NCBI GenBank assembly: GCA_038501195.1
Contig: JBBPUQ010000002.1
Span: 186,001-250,000 of the forward strand
Source: Nemania diffusa
Taxonomy: Eukaryota > Ascomycota > Sordariomycetes > Xylariales > Xylariaceae
DNA: 64,000 nt
Reading direction: 5' to 3'
The notes under the pieces are model-generated. The model ran no database searches, was not told where the DNA came from, and worked only from the letters and a program-made list of their open reading frames with translations. Position numbers and translations under genes: made by a program. The first letter of the stretch is position 1. Every line of letters begins with the position of its first letter. Positions 11,738 to 23,800 of the stretch are shown here, one piece after another.

Positions 11738-13200
11738 TTAGAGCGTTATACAATTTCCTTGTTCGAGTCTCTGTCCTGCTCGGATCTGACCCCCGAAATG
11801 CGAGCCTTCTTGAGTAATGCAGTGTAGCAGAGTAGGGCTTGAAATATTCAGCCTATTCCCTTGCTTAATATCCTCGCCGCTTACAACGCCATTAAACACA
11901 GATCCTTTTTGGGACCATTTTGCCGGTTTTTGCACATTTGGCGACATGACGCTTAGGGCATTATCAGGAGTAGCTTCTTTTTCCGACCCGGACCTAGGAG
12001 ATGTTAAGAAATCGGTATCTGTCTGAAAATCTTTCACGTAGAGCTCGATCCTGTTCTGTTGATTTCTTAGGTAGTTGTGTGTGTGCGCGGAAATCTGGCT
12101 AGTAAGTACCCAGTCCGATAGCGCAATGTTGCCCAGGCCCTCGTTTACTACGAACCGATAGTATTGCCCACCATCTCCGTACCTGTCGTGGAGAGAAGCC
12201 TCTACTTTGCTTGACGAAGTTGCCATCTTTTTCAAGGCCTTAACGATAGATAGGCGCTTATCCTTCACTGCAACTACATCTCCGATGCCAGTCCCAATGC
12301 TGAGGACTTTGAGTTCCCTGTCCGCTGGGAATATGCGCTGGGCTTCGCCAATGATGAGCTCACATGGATTGTTGTATCCGAAGCCAGCGTCGATGAATTC
12401 GATTTCGTCTCGGCCGATACGAATCGACTTAAAAAAAGTCGTGGCCGCAGAGGTGGCGCGCGCGATTTGCCATACCGAACATGAACGAAAATTTGGCGAA
12501 CTGTCGTAGGATTTGAACAGCGTCGGCGGTGCATTGACATTTTCTTTAGTGATGGCTACTACAACACTGCAACCTGTGTCAGCCATTGCTTGATTCATTG
12601 ACTTTCTGCATTCTGTGGAGAATTGATGGCACCCACGTTTTAGTAGAGCTTTCCTCATAAAACATCATCTCTTCATGCGGGCAGCTCTGCCCCGTCGAAT
12701 TGCCTTGACTTCGTTGCTCGCGGCACCTTGTGTCCACACAGTTCTCTCTAATAACCTGTCTCATAGCTGACTCCAAAGCTTTGGCAGAGAAGGCGCCTCG
12801 TGGGGAAGCCGGGATAATCCTGCCAAGTTTAGGTGTAAAAGCCTGCGCAGCAAGCTGCCTGTACGCTTTAATGCACGCATCGACTGTCATCTCCAATCTC
12901 CCTAGCATGATAGCGATGATCCTGGCCTTAGTCAGTAACTTCTTTTTACCAAAATAAATATTTATAAGCTCTCACCCTCCAGTACTCGTCCCGCCAATCA
13001 AATCGAAGTAGTCGCAAGGCCGCACTGGTTCGGGCCGTTTTTCAGTCTGCGCGACCTTTCTCATGATCTCCTCGAGAATTATAAGGCTCGATAGGCCTCG
13101 GACGCCACCCCCGTCTTTTAATGTGTCAGTTAAGGGATTTTGATGGCACCGAAAGAAGCTCACCTAGTGAAAGTATCCTAAGAGGATGAGGGGAGGCCAT
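11738..13200 (-). CDS. patatin-like phospholipase with C-terminal HET-s-like amyloid repeats
   Basis: Predicted lipid acyl hydrolase of the patatin family, fused to a tandem motif resembling the HET-s prion-forming domain. My model: 13200-13164, 13114-12976, 12921-12637 and 12566-11738, giving 429 aa; introns are 49-70 bp. Seen: the oxyanion-hole loop DGGGVRGLS (13-21), the nucleophile elbow GTSTGG with Ser56, NVNAPPTLFKSY (163-174), and the second catalytic residue Asp213 in DAG. The Ser/Asp dyad is therefore intact. After a Ser/Pro-rich linker, the C-terminus (about 373-427) carries two similar units, GSVFNGVVSGEDIKQGN and GSHFGGQIRAGQRLEQGN, separated by about 13 residues. No membrane segment is evident. 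It lies on the same strand as, and downstream of, the NACHT gene, whose N-terminus carries one matching unit. Known: patatin domains occur in fungal incompatibility-type proteins. Inferred: the repeats let an amyloid seed from the NLR oligomerise and activate the phospholipase. Confidence 0.9.
11747..11911 (-). other. two HET-s-like repeats at the patatin C-terminus
   Basis: Residues about 373-427 hold two imperfect copies of G-S-x-F-x-G ... Q-G-N. The distance from GS to GN is 17 residues in the first copy and 18 in the second, close to the roughly 21-residue repeats of the HET-s beta-solenoid. The region is short, Gly/Asn-rich and at the very C-terminus, as in known HET-s-related effectors. 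The assignment rests on eye alignment only. Confidence 0.65.
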
Positions 13201-15053
13201 GATGTTAGTGTTAAAAGCTGGATGGTATTTCCTAGAACAAGCTACGAAAACGGATCGATCTACTGTACAGAACGTAGAGTTTCACGCCGTGAGGATGAGA
13301 ATAAGGAAAAAAAGAAAGTACTATGCAGCATACATAGTTCTATACATATTGTGGTGATGACGCGGAGCCGATTATCTTCCTATAAAGAGCAGGCTAATCT
13401 TACGGCATATGCAGAGGCGCGGGCGCACTGCCCAAGTCGAACATGCCATAATCTGTTGTCTCCATTCAAGCGAGCAGTCATACCAGTGCCTCTGATGTGC
13501 GAGGACGCATGCGTTAAACCACCAATTGTAATGGTCTCTTACGGCGGGGTTGTGTGGCTAGACCTTGGACGGTAGCTTGCAGGGGTCATGTGTCCAGCCG
13601 ATACGAGACAGCCTACAGTACCTGAGGTTGTCGATACCTAACTAGGTACTTACTTACCTAAGCTCCAGGAGCCTGTATACAGCCGAGAGCGCCCAATATC
13701 GTCTCACTTATTTGCAGAGGGCGTTCTATTATCCGTAGAGGAATCTAAACCCTTTTTGGAAGGGCCTTCTAAAGTGCTCCGATTTTTACCTAAACAACAG
13801 AGTGAGTTTCAGAAATAATCGGGCAATTGTAACTAATAATTACTTTTAGGTATAAACGTTTAGCAGTAGTTTTTACTAAAAACGAAGTACTTCTAGGTTT
13901 ATAACCACTTATATGTTCACTAAAATAAGTATACAGGTACCAACTTACGTAGTAGGCAGCGGTGTGGGTCATTGTAGCTGTGGCAGCTATCATTATGGCT
14001 TAGCTCTACAACACACATAAATTAAGTAGGGATTGGAGCTACGGATCGGAGCAGATAAGAGCTTTAAGAGGCGCCTTTCCTAAATGCGTTTAGATTTCTC
14101 TACAGATAGTAGAACGTTCTTTAAGTGAGGCGGCCCAATATTGAGAATGAAGTAGGTACTGCGTAAAAGGAATGTGCACAGCCTGGCTTTTGAGCCACCC
14201 GGAATTATAATATGCTAGACCCGATAGGGCCACGGGGGTTTAATGCCTGACCACATTATACTCCGTATGGTGTCAGCCGATGTTACTGTAGTGAGATGAG
14301 TGCAATACTGTCAGAAATACGTATAATGCCTCAAAACTGGGCGCCTTTACGACTATACACATGTACTGTCATACGGACCCATTTATTGAGGGGTTTCCGA
14401 GGCATTTCTTGGCATTGTGTGCATAGGTATAGGAATCTAGAGAGTAAGAGACCCTTTGAAGCTATAGCTATTTATTAGATTAATAGAAAGCAGAATTCCC
14501 AAGTCCAGTATAACTGTCCTTGTGACATGTACGGCCATAGCTATTTCCGTATAAAACTCGAAAAAGACAAAATAAAACTATAGAAATAAGCTGTCACATC
14601 TAGGGTCTAAGCCGCCAAACCACTAGGACATGTCCTGTCAAAATGGTACAAGATACCAAGATGTCGTATCTTGGTACTCGGCAGGCTTATATTAGTAGGT
14701 CGTTGGTCGTTGTGCTTGTAACAGCGTCACATAAGCCTTCAGGGTTGGTCTAATTACTATATGTATTACTGTAATATTTTAACTGACCACTGTGTTAAAG
14801 GATATTTCATTACTATATATTTTAGGTGAGAGTCGAAATTTTGCGAAACAAAAACACTATATTTTAGTTAGATCTTTGGAGATTAATATAAAATAACACA
14901 CTATCGACTTAATAACCCTGTGGTTTAAACTTCATAATATTACTCGTTCTTATAATTAAACAGCATTAAACTATGTTGGTAATGTCTGTTTGTTTTATCC
15001 GGATAAATATAAGAGCTTTCGATCCCATACCCATTTGCAGACCCGAGGGACGT
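13201..15053. other. intergenic between NACHT and patatin genes
   Basis: No gene is supported. Stops are frequent in all frames. It lies directly downstream of the truncated NLR, so it could hold decayed remains of a sensor domain, but I recognise no WD40, ankyrin or TPR pattern in it. Confidence 0.45.
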
Positions 15054-16622
15054 TTACCCGTTGTTTTCAAGCATATTTTCTGTCTTATCCTCTTTCAGTG
15101 ATACAGAATGAGTTTCCAACGCCTCTCTTATCTTCGTAGTTACAGATAAGTAGTTAATAGGTGCCTGTTGTTCTCTAAAGTCGACCATAGGGAGAACCTT
15201 GTTGCCTCGTTCCTGTTTATGAAGCTGATCAAGTATCGTAGTATATGTGGTATTAAGCTTTGTTGCAGCTTTGTACACAGTCTGTCGAAAGTTGTGCCAA
15301 GAAAGCGAGTATGCGTTGCTTTTAGTCTCTTCATTAACAAGACTAACCGCAAAAGACGTTCGATTTAGGATTTGACTTAGGGTTTCTTGCAATTGTTTTG
15401 CATCTGCAAGAGAAATGTTCATTTCTCGTTTAAGACTTCGTACCTTACTTTCAATGACTAGTTTAATCCCCTTAGATATCTGATCGACCACCACTTTATT
15501 ATTTATACTAAGATCGATATGTAGAGCTTTTTTCTCAAGGGATTGAAAGTTCCGCTGGGCGTACCCATGAGTACGACTAGTTAGAAAGAACCGAACATTC
15601 AAAGAATTGGGATCCGAACTCGAATGGTACAGGTGGTTCAAAGCAGCTATAAGTGCTACCTCGCCCTCCCTATTGCACTCATTTAGGGCGTCAATAACAC
15701 AGAGAACCTGTCTAGAACCAGAGTGACTGATAGCCCTGACGAAAATATCCCAGAGGCTTTGGAAAGACTGCGTTATCGTACTACGTTCCTTGAATTCTGC
15801 TAGTATTTCCTTTGAGAGGAGTTCGGGTCGCTGTTTAAAAAGCTGTCGTAAGATACTGGACATGGCAGAGGGGAGACTTCTATGGCTTTCTGAATCTCCA
15901 CGAAAAAAGAAATAACAAGTTGTCCGAGTTTCTGTAGTAGGAAGGATTTGATCCACCAGATAGCGTGCCAATACAGACTTTCCAAACTTGGGGTATGCAC
16001 TGCAACCTTCTAAGTCAGTTACCGATATTTGAAACGTAATGTGCATATATTCTGAATTGATGCAACGCTTTTATAATGCTAGTTTAAGATGATAAAAAAA
16101 TCGTTGCAACCCCCAACCCCGAATAATAGAAGGAAATAGCTGCTGGAATGACTTACAAAGTCCAAAGCGTTGTAGGTGGACCATTTAACCATAAGCCGAA
16201 TAGCGGGTGCGATGTAAACCAGGTACAAATGCTAGAAAACCGCTCTGGATTTATGTTTTTCAAGTCCTGGTAAGGTAGCAGGTCAAGTTGCTTAAGTACG
16301 TTTAATACATCAAAGTTGTGAGTGTTGTCTATAAAGCATATGTTAGCAGCAAATAGGGTTAAAAAGGCGAAGATTAAAAACAGGGTTAAATGTTTAAATG
16401 TTAATTATATATATATATTTAACAGATACAAGTGAAATATCGTGCTTGATGAAATATTGAATATATACCGAGGCTAGAACTGGTTATATTCGTTTGTGAT
16501 GTATATACGTTGGTAATGTTTCCTTGGTTTATTATGCCAAGATTGTTTTCGTAATATCCAGAGAAATAAGAACCACGTTGCATTAACGTTGGGTCATTTT
16601 TGTGATCTCGTTCTTGCATCAT
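15054..16622 (-). CDS. short NACHT (NWD2-like) NLR with N-terminal amyloid repeat
   Basis: STAND-type NTPase of the fungal NWD2/HET-E class, here without a sensor domain. My model: 16622-16469, 16328-16157 and 15999-15054, giving 423 aa. Seen: an N-terminal unit GSYFSGYYENNLGIINQGN (17-35), then the linker typical of NACHT NLRs (ICTWFTSHPLFGLWL), a Walker A region AYPKFGKS (110-117) in which the first Gly is Ala and a second Gly is Lys, Walker B-like VLCVIDALNEC (207-217), FFLTSRTH (sensor 1) and an NRTSFAVSL block. The frame stops soon after the NACHT region, whereas relatives carry WD40, ANK or TPR repeats there. The order single N-terminal repeat plus NACHT copies the HET-S partner NWD2. 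Inferred: it once, or still, templates the patatin and the small protein nearby. The missing sensor and altered P-loop suggest truncation or an unusual signalling-only form. Confidence 0.8.
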
Positions 16623-17621
16623 CTTTTAACCCTCGGGAGAGAATTAAGGAGGTTGATTGCAGACATTCGTCTCTTTTACGGCTTGCCAAGTACAAGGGGT
16701 TCTAGTACATTAAAATACTACCAGAAATTTGTGCTTATATATAGCTGCGACAAGCAAACACTATATTATCAACGTCAAATTGTTATTCATTACGAGCTGC
16801 ATTTACCAAGATATTTTAATTGGCATAAAAAAGCCTGACAGAAATTAAGCTGTACACATGACGCCACATATTAAGCCCTGACAAGGCCTACATAGAGCCA
16901 TCACCTCGCATTAGATTTTAAGGCAAGAAACCCCGAGGAGATCTGCAAGTCTCGGATGCTATAACAGGGGAGTCATTATACGATACCAATGCTAATAGGC
17001 TCCTTGCCATAATGGTGGCTCAGTTCACCGAACGCCAAAGTTATTTGAGCTAAGGGAAACCGGGAAAGGCCAAGATTAATCGAGGCGTACATCGCTCTGC
17101 CCCGCTGGCACTGACGAGGTGGTCAGACTTAGGGTAGAATGATGGCTCGAATACCAGGGCGTCCTGCAGAATCCCAAAGACCCGATGGTCATTACGGGTA
17201 AATGTTCACGTCTTATTGGTCACGTTAGCCTTCTAACTTGGTGATACCCTAATGTTACATTCATCAGGCAGGCAGAAGCCAACGAAATCCTATGAAATTC
17301 GTTTGGGGGCGAAATTCGGCATACTACACGCATATTCTAGGCTCACCGGGAAGGGAAATTCATTCAGCCTACCTATCGGGAATGTGTTGGGGTAGTATGT
17401 TCGGTAGGCTCAGAGTGCCTGCCTAAAACATTTACGAGCATATAGTATGATGTCTTAGGATATATAATGAAGCCTCTTCCTCCAGCAGTTTCGGTCAAAG
17501 TTGAGCATCCCTCACTCTCATCTCTAAACATTTGCCTAGTTTTCACCAGCCGCGCTAGAAGGCTCCGACATATACCCCTCTCGTCTGTTTTAAGAGATTC
17601 GTTGGCCGGCAACCAAACAAT
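16623..17621. other. intergenic, divergent region of the amyloid-motif cluster
   Basis: Shared upstream region of the NACHT gene (-) and the small repeat protein (+). A minus-strand ORF at 17373-17612 has no recognisable features and I do not call it. A common promoter is possible from the head-to-head layout but not shown. Confidence 0.45.
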
Positions 17622-18269
17622 ATGGTATGTTCAATTAAATTAACTATTGCAATAACAAATCAAGGTTTGGAACTAACTTATATTACACAGTCATCTAGCC
17701 GAACTACTTACCCAGGCACTTCGTCACAAGATGCACGTGGCAGGTAAGCAGAAATTGACGTGGTGTAATTAGTGATTCTCACTTATAGGTTAGCAGCTAC
17801 AATTACCAGTCTACTCAAGTTGCGAGAACTGGGCATGGGTATGAAACATATAATAACGTACTTCGAGGGCTTTGCTAACAGCATCAACAGTTATGGGCAA
17901 CCGGGCTATGTACCGCCTCAAAACACGAGCCATGGAACGGCGTAAGTGTTAACATAAGTATTATATTATTATGAATTTATTAACTATGATGTCAGGTACG
18001 GCCAATATGGCCAATATGGCCAATATGCGAGCCAAAGTGCCCAACAGGGTTATCCCTTGCAGCAAACGGGCTCCAGCTTCATGACTGATATAAGTGTAAG
18101 TGATGGGTCTACAGTCCGCGCAGGCAATAAGGCATACAACACTGGTAGTCCTTTTATCCAGCACGGCTCTCAGTATGGGGGTAAGATTACGATGGACCAT
18201 GACTATAAAGGGACAAAAGGGGTTAAAGTGGACCAGGGGGAGGTCCTAAACGGCAGTTACCGTAGGTAG
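17622..18269 (+). CDS. small Tyr/Gly/Gln/Ser-rich protein with C-terminal HET-s-like repeats
   Basis: No known family is recognised. My model has five exons, 17622-17624 (ATG only), 17691-17743, 17794-17838, 17891-17941 and 17996-18269, giving 141 aa; introns are 50-66 bp. I chose acceptor 17793 and donor 17839 because they keep the frame open and the composition uniform. Seen: residues 1-74 are low-complexity and prion-like (Tyr, Gly, Gln, Ser, Pro), with YGQYGQYGQY encoded by a 9-bp unit repeated three times. Residues about 75-137 carry two repeat-like units: SSFMTDISVSDGSTVRAGN and a longer one starting GSQYGGKI and ending VKVDQGE. These resemble the patatin and NACHT units. No enzymatic, HeLo or transmembrane domain is visible. 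Inferred: an amyloid-signalling partner, decoy or condensate-forming regulator. A missed 5' exon remains possible, though an in-frame stop lies about 70 bp upstream of the ATG. Confidence 0.7.
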
Positions 18270-20691
18270 AATTGAGTGATATAAGAGGTTAGGCTTCTAA
18301 TCTATTCACCTGTCGTAGTTTTATACATGAGCAACGCAAACAATGAGGTTTTTATATTTGCAATGTTTTATTTTTAAAGTGGTAGCTTTGTGTAATAACA
18401 GCATTTATTAAAGTATTAATATACTTGTATATATTATTCTCGCGTATATATCAAAGGAGAACTTTTTTTTTTCAAGCTTCAGTTTTAGACTTTTTAAGAA
18501 TATTAGAGACACATATCACCAAGGTAGCCTCAGATCCTAATATCGAGCATTCCGAGAACGGGTGGTGTACTTGGGACCGATGAGAAGATGACGTTAGTTC
18601 AACTTCCCGGCCTAATACATACAGGTCAAGACCCAGGCCAGGGCCATAGCCGGATTCAGGATCGGGTTCAGAGCTCGGTGGCGGAGAGAGCGCATGATCC
18701 TGCGAAAGGACCCCAGGAACCACTCAACCCAGCGCCTATTGTCCGTTTAATGCCGATTTAGATCCGATGTCCGTAGCGGTATCAAATTCACTAGGTCTCG
18801 AGACCGAGTTGTTATTCTATGCGGTAGGCCTCTCTCGAGGCAACAGCGGCCTAAGTAGAAGACGGGGACAGGTTAAGATGAGGATACGCCTAAACCTAAC
18901 ACCCACGGCAATGCCCGTAGCAGTTCCCAACCGAAGGGCAGCCCTATACCTATTTCCATTCTTACCCCTATTCTTATCTCTACTCTTACTACTGCTCCCA
19001 TTCCCAACGCGCCATCGCCGGTTCGACGAGCAGCAATATCTCGCGGCCCAAGCTGTCTAGCAGGTGACTAGCTCAGCTCATAACTACGACTACGCAAGCT
19101 GAGGCGGAATGGCTAACGCAGTCCCGGAGCAGCAAGAAGAAGCGTCGAAGGAAGGATCAGGCTAACTAGAGGATCAACACCCCATCTCGGTCATGCTGGA
19201 CGGTTGTGCCTGGCCTTTATAAGCCCCGCCATCGTGGGTTTCTCGTGCCTCAACGTGCTACCGTACCTAACGTCAACACTAGCAAGTGGAACAATAGATC
19301 ACCGAAGTAGAAACCCGTCCGCCTAGCAGCGAATAGATCCCAGCGAGACCCTACAGCACAACTCCAATATTACCACCGCGTATCTCTACCCCATCACTCA
19401 CTGTTGCCAGCGTTATCCTAGCTTTTTAGCTACATACGTGGGTAGTTTCGTCGTTCCCATTGTCACTCCCTTCATTGCCTACACCAATCCCTTGCTCTCT
19501 CTCTCTCTCTCTTTTACCTTCTAGCTAACCACGTAGATAATAACCATACTTGTTCTCTTGTTCTACGTGTGCTGATCTTGACAATCAATGGAAACGGGCA
19601 CATATCTACAGTACGTTTAATACTCACCTACTAGATATATAATATGTAGTTTATTGCACCACTTATTCTAGACTTAGACTTGGACTTTATAGAGTTTACC
19701 CCACAAGCGTGGACCTTGTATATCTAGGAACTTAATGATTCATCCGTGTTCTTCAGTAGGGGGCCTAGCTGGAAGGGTGTTATGAATATGATTCTAACAA
19801 CTTGACATATGCCTATGACATGATGACCTACCGAGTCAAGTCGCGGCACTTCGAATAAGTAAACTTGCTGGGTTTGTCAATTTCACGTGCAAAGGAGTCG
19901 AGGCACTAACCTCGGCAATCCCTCAACGACTCATGTACCTACATATGTATATATGTTATAAATATACGCATACTACGTAGACTTCTGCGCTGGTGTTTTA
20001 GACAAAGTTACTGGTTCGTTAAAAAGGAGCTAGCCCACTTACATGTATCCTACCATATTAGACTTATGCACTTGGATGGACTTACTATGCGGAATACACT
20101 GCATACAGTGTTACCTACCTATCTACTTGGTAGTATGTATTTAAGATAGGCACAAACATTGTCCCGTCTCGCGATTACCTACCCCAGGGAACAATGTGGG
20201 CAGAGGGTCTCAACAAGAATATCCCCAACAGAAAGAAAAGTGGCTCTGCCAAGGACTACCATGTACATACATGGTAGTATCCCGGCTAGACAAGCGGGTA
20301 CCTATCCAATACTGAGGGGCTGATACGTTCTACCTTCTTTACAACTAAGACAGAAAATTGATAGAGAGACTGGATTGTAATTATATAAAGATACACCATC
20401 TCTCTGAGTAAAGGTTATAGATTTAGACTATATACCTCGCCGTATATAAGGGCACTTCGGAATTTAACAGAGTTGGGAACAATGCTAATATAGGTCTACC
20501 TACATGTAGATATGTAGAGGAGTCGGTTTGCGCATGCAGTATGTAGATGTACATATTCCCAGCCCACAATGTAGGTAAGCCACAGTTCTGTATGTCTGCG
20601 TTGTCCCGTTGCTTGAGCTGTGGGCATACATATAATATTGTTATACCTACTCCGTACATCGTTCACCATTCGCTATTGACTGAGTTCGTGG
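18270..20691. other. intergenic between amyloid cluster and AT-rich transposon
   Basis: No gene is supported. The stretch has frequent stops, a (CT)n tract near 19495-19512 and many TACCTA/TAGGTA motifs. The ORF at 18767-19060 encodes a Leu/Pro/Arg-rich low-complexity string and is not called. Confidence 0.5.
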
Positions 20692-20700
20692 CTGGCTGAC
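20692..20700. repeat. left 9-bp target-site duplication
   Basis: CTGGCTGAC abuts the outer end of the left inverted repeat and recurs in the same orientation at 29441-29449, directly outside the right inverted repeat. Confidence 0.8.
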
Positions 20701-20846
20701 GAGGAGGTAGATCATCCGACCATACAAGGCTTGGCAACTAACTAGAAACAGTAATTAGTAAATAAATACTCACTTCAGTTGCTGTACAATAGTTTATACT
20801 AAGTAATCTTTTTATTTATACGCTATAAAATAAACTAGACTTAATT
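20701..20846 (+). repeat. left terminal inverted repeat
   Basis: The first 146 bp of the element. Its core from 20707 (GTAGATCATCCGACC...) is the reverse complement of the right end. Bases 4-6 differ from the right copy, and the inner part carries transition differences. Confidence 0.85.
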
Positions 20847-23800
20847 TAGAAAAATTTGAAATAGTTTAATAAACTTATTTTATATTTAGCAAATAAAAAA
20901 TTTATATAAGTACTTTTGTATTTTATTTTTTATTTTTTTATTTTTTTATATTAAATAATTTATAAATACTTACTAAATTAATTGTTTTTTTTTATATATT
21001 TTTAATATTATTTTTTAATATACTTTATTAAAGCTTAAATATTTAATATATTTTAATTATTATAAATTTTTATATAAATAATAAATTAAATATTAAAGTT
21101 TTGAAATAAAAAAAAGCTAAAAAAACAAATATAAAAAAAGTTTGCTTTTTTTTAAAAAGTATATAATATATAGTATTAAAAAACTTATTATATATTTATT
21201 AATATTTAATTAAACTATTTAAAAAAATTTTTAAACTTTATTAATAAATAAATAAATTTAACAAATTATACTTTAATAACTTTTTAATATTTAATATTTT
21301 AAAACATATTAATATAAAAAATATTTTTAGTGTTTTTATTTTTTCCGAAAATAAACTTAAACTAAAAAAAAAAAACGCAAACTATTATTAAAATGCAAAA
21401 TAATACTTCTACAAAATTTTCAATAAATTTTAATAATTCTTTTTTTAATAACTTTTTACTTTTACTTTTTTTTATTAATAACAAAAGCTATAAAAATATA
21501 AATAAAGTTAAAAATAAAAACGATTTTATAAAATATTTAGTAAATTTACTTTTTAATATTTTTAAAAATTTATTATTAATATTAATTTTAAAACTAATTA
21601 TATAAAAAAAAAAAAAAAATAAACTATAGCTTTATTTATATCAAAATAATTATTAATACTGTTAAAATATTAAATTAGCTGTTTATTTATAACAGCAAAT
21701 TTATATATATTATTAAAAAAAAGTATTTTTTTTAAAGTTTACAATTTAAGCTTTAAAAAAATATAAATATATATTTTTATATGTTTTATAAAATATTTAT
21801 ATAGTTTTAAATTTAATATTTTTATAAATAGCTATTAACTTTTTAGTTAATATATTGTTTATATTTAAATAAAACTATTTATTAATATAAATATAAATAT
21901 ATTAATATTTAATATTATAATTAAATTAATTTAAAGTTATTAAAAAAAAAAATAGATTTATTTAATAAAAGTTCTAATATATTTACTAAATAAAAAAAGT
22001 TGCAAAAGTTGCACAATTTTTTTAATTTTAAGTAAACAGCTTTAACATTTGTATATATAATTTAAAAAAACTTTAAAAAAAAGCAAATATATTTTAAATA
22101 AATAAATAAAAATTATAATAAAAAATATTATTAAATGTTTTAACAAATAAAAAAAAGTAATATAAATTAATTTGTTAAATATTTAATAAAAACTTATTAA
22201 TATATAGTATAAACAGTTAATAACAAAAACAAATTTAATATTTTTTGTTTAAATTATTTAAAATATAAATTTAAGTATTTTTAATATTAAATATTAATTT
22301 ATTTTAATTAGTTTATTAAATTAATTAACTATATTTTAATAAATAATTATATTAAAAAAGTAACAAAGTTTATTTGTTAAAACATTAAAAATAATATTTG
22401 CTAAAAAAAACTTTGCTATAAATTAAAAAATTAAACTTATAAAATATTTACTGATTTTTTTATATATAGCTTAAAACTATTATTTTAGTAATTTTATTAT
22501 AGTTTAATATAATTGCAACATTATTATATAATAGTAGATTTTTAATAAAAAATATTGTTAATAATATATAAAAAATATATTTATTTTTATTATTTATTTA
22601 AAACTAAATTAATAAATGTTACAAATATATATATATAAACAGTTTAAAAATATTAAACAATTAATTTAAACAAAACAGCTAATAAATAATAAAATATTAA
22701 CAAATATTTAATAATTAACTTTTAATTATTAATTAGTTTTATATATAGTTTTATTTATATAAACTTTTGTTTTAAATTTTAAAATAAAACTGTTATAAAT
22801 ATATATATTAACTTTGTTAATAAAAGCTAAATATATTATATATTTTATTAATAAAAGCTTATTTATATATTTTTTAAATTAAATTATTTAAAGCTTAAAT
22901 ATAAATAAACAATATATTATTGCAATAATTTTAACTAAATAAGTTTTTAAAAAGTACTTTAAAGTTTTATTAATATTTTATAATATATTTAATATTATTT
23001 TAATAATAAAATTAATTTAATAATTATTTACTTTTATAAAAAATAAGTTAAATTATTAAAAAGCTACAATATTAAATTAATTAAAATTAATATAAACTAT
23101 AAAATAATTAATTTATATAAAAAATACTAAATAATTTATTAAACTATATAAAACTATAAATATAATAAATATAAATATAGCATAAATTTACTATAAATAT
23201 TTATTATTAACTTTATAATATAGCAAATATTATTACAACTATTATTATTAACTTTTAATTTGTAAAAATATATTTATATATATTTAAATTTACTTTTTTA
23301 TTTTTTAAACAATATAAGTTTTAATTATACTTTTAGCATTTATATAAAAAAAAACTACTAGACTTAACTTTTAATTAAAAATAAGCTAATTTTTACAATA
23401 AATTAAATTTTTTTTGCTAATATATATAAAAATTATTAAAGTTTTTACTAAATATATTATAAGTTAAAATAACTTTTTAGTAAAAAAATTTCTAAAGTTT
23501 AGTTTAATATAATAATAATATTATAATATAAATATATATTTTTATTAAGTTTATTATAAATATAAAATAATAAACTTTATAAGCAAAAACTTATTAAAAA
23601 GTTTTAAAACTTTATATAATATAATAATATAGCTTTTTTAAATAATAAACAATATAAATTTTAAAAAAACTTTAAATATTATTATAAGTTAGTTTTTTAT
23701 AAAACTGCAATAAATACTTGTTTGTTAATTTTATATAGCATATTTAAAAGCACTATATAAATATAAAAAACTTAAAACATAAGTTATATATAAATAATAT

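Noticed and set aside
17756..17941. Alternative reading with helix-like segment (SLLKLRELGMGMK) in the small amyloid protein
   Set aside because: It uses acceptor 17788 and no intron at 17839-17890. That intron has a strong donor, a GCTAAC branch site and a CAG acceptor, and removing it gives a uniform Tyr/Gly/Gln composition, so the spliced model is preferred.
18767..19060. 97-codon ORF between the amyloid cluster and the transposon
   Set aside because: The Leu/Pro-rich string comes from a CTATTCTTACC-type pattern; stops surround it and there is no similarity I recognise. A decayed transposon piece is possible but not supportable.
21393..21605. 70-codon ORF in the AT-rich block
   Set aside because: Lys/Asn/Phe/Leu-only composition expected of any open stretch in A/T DNA.
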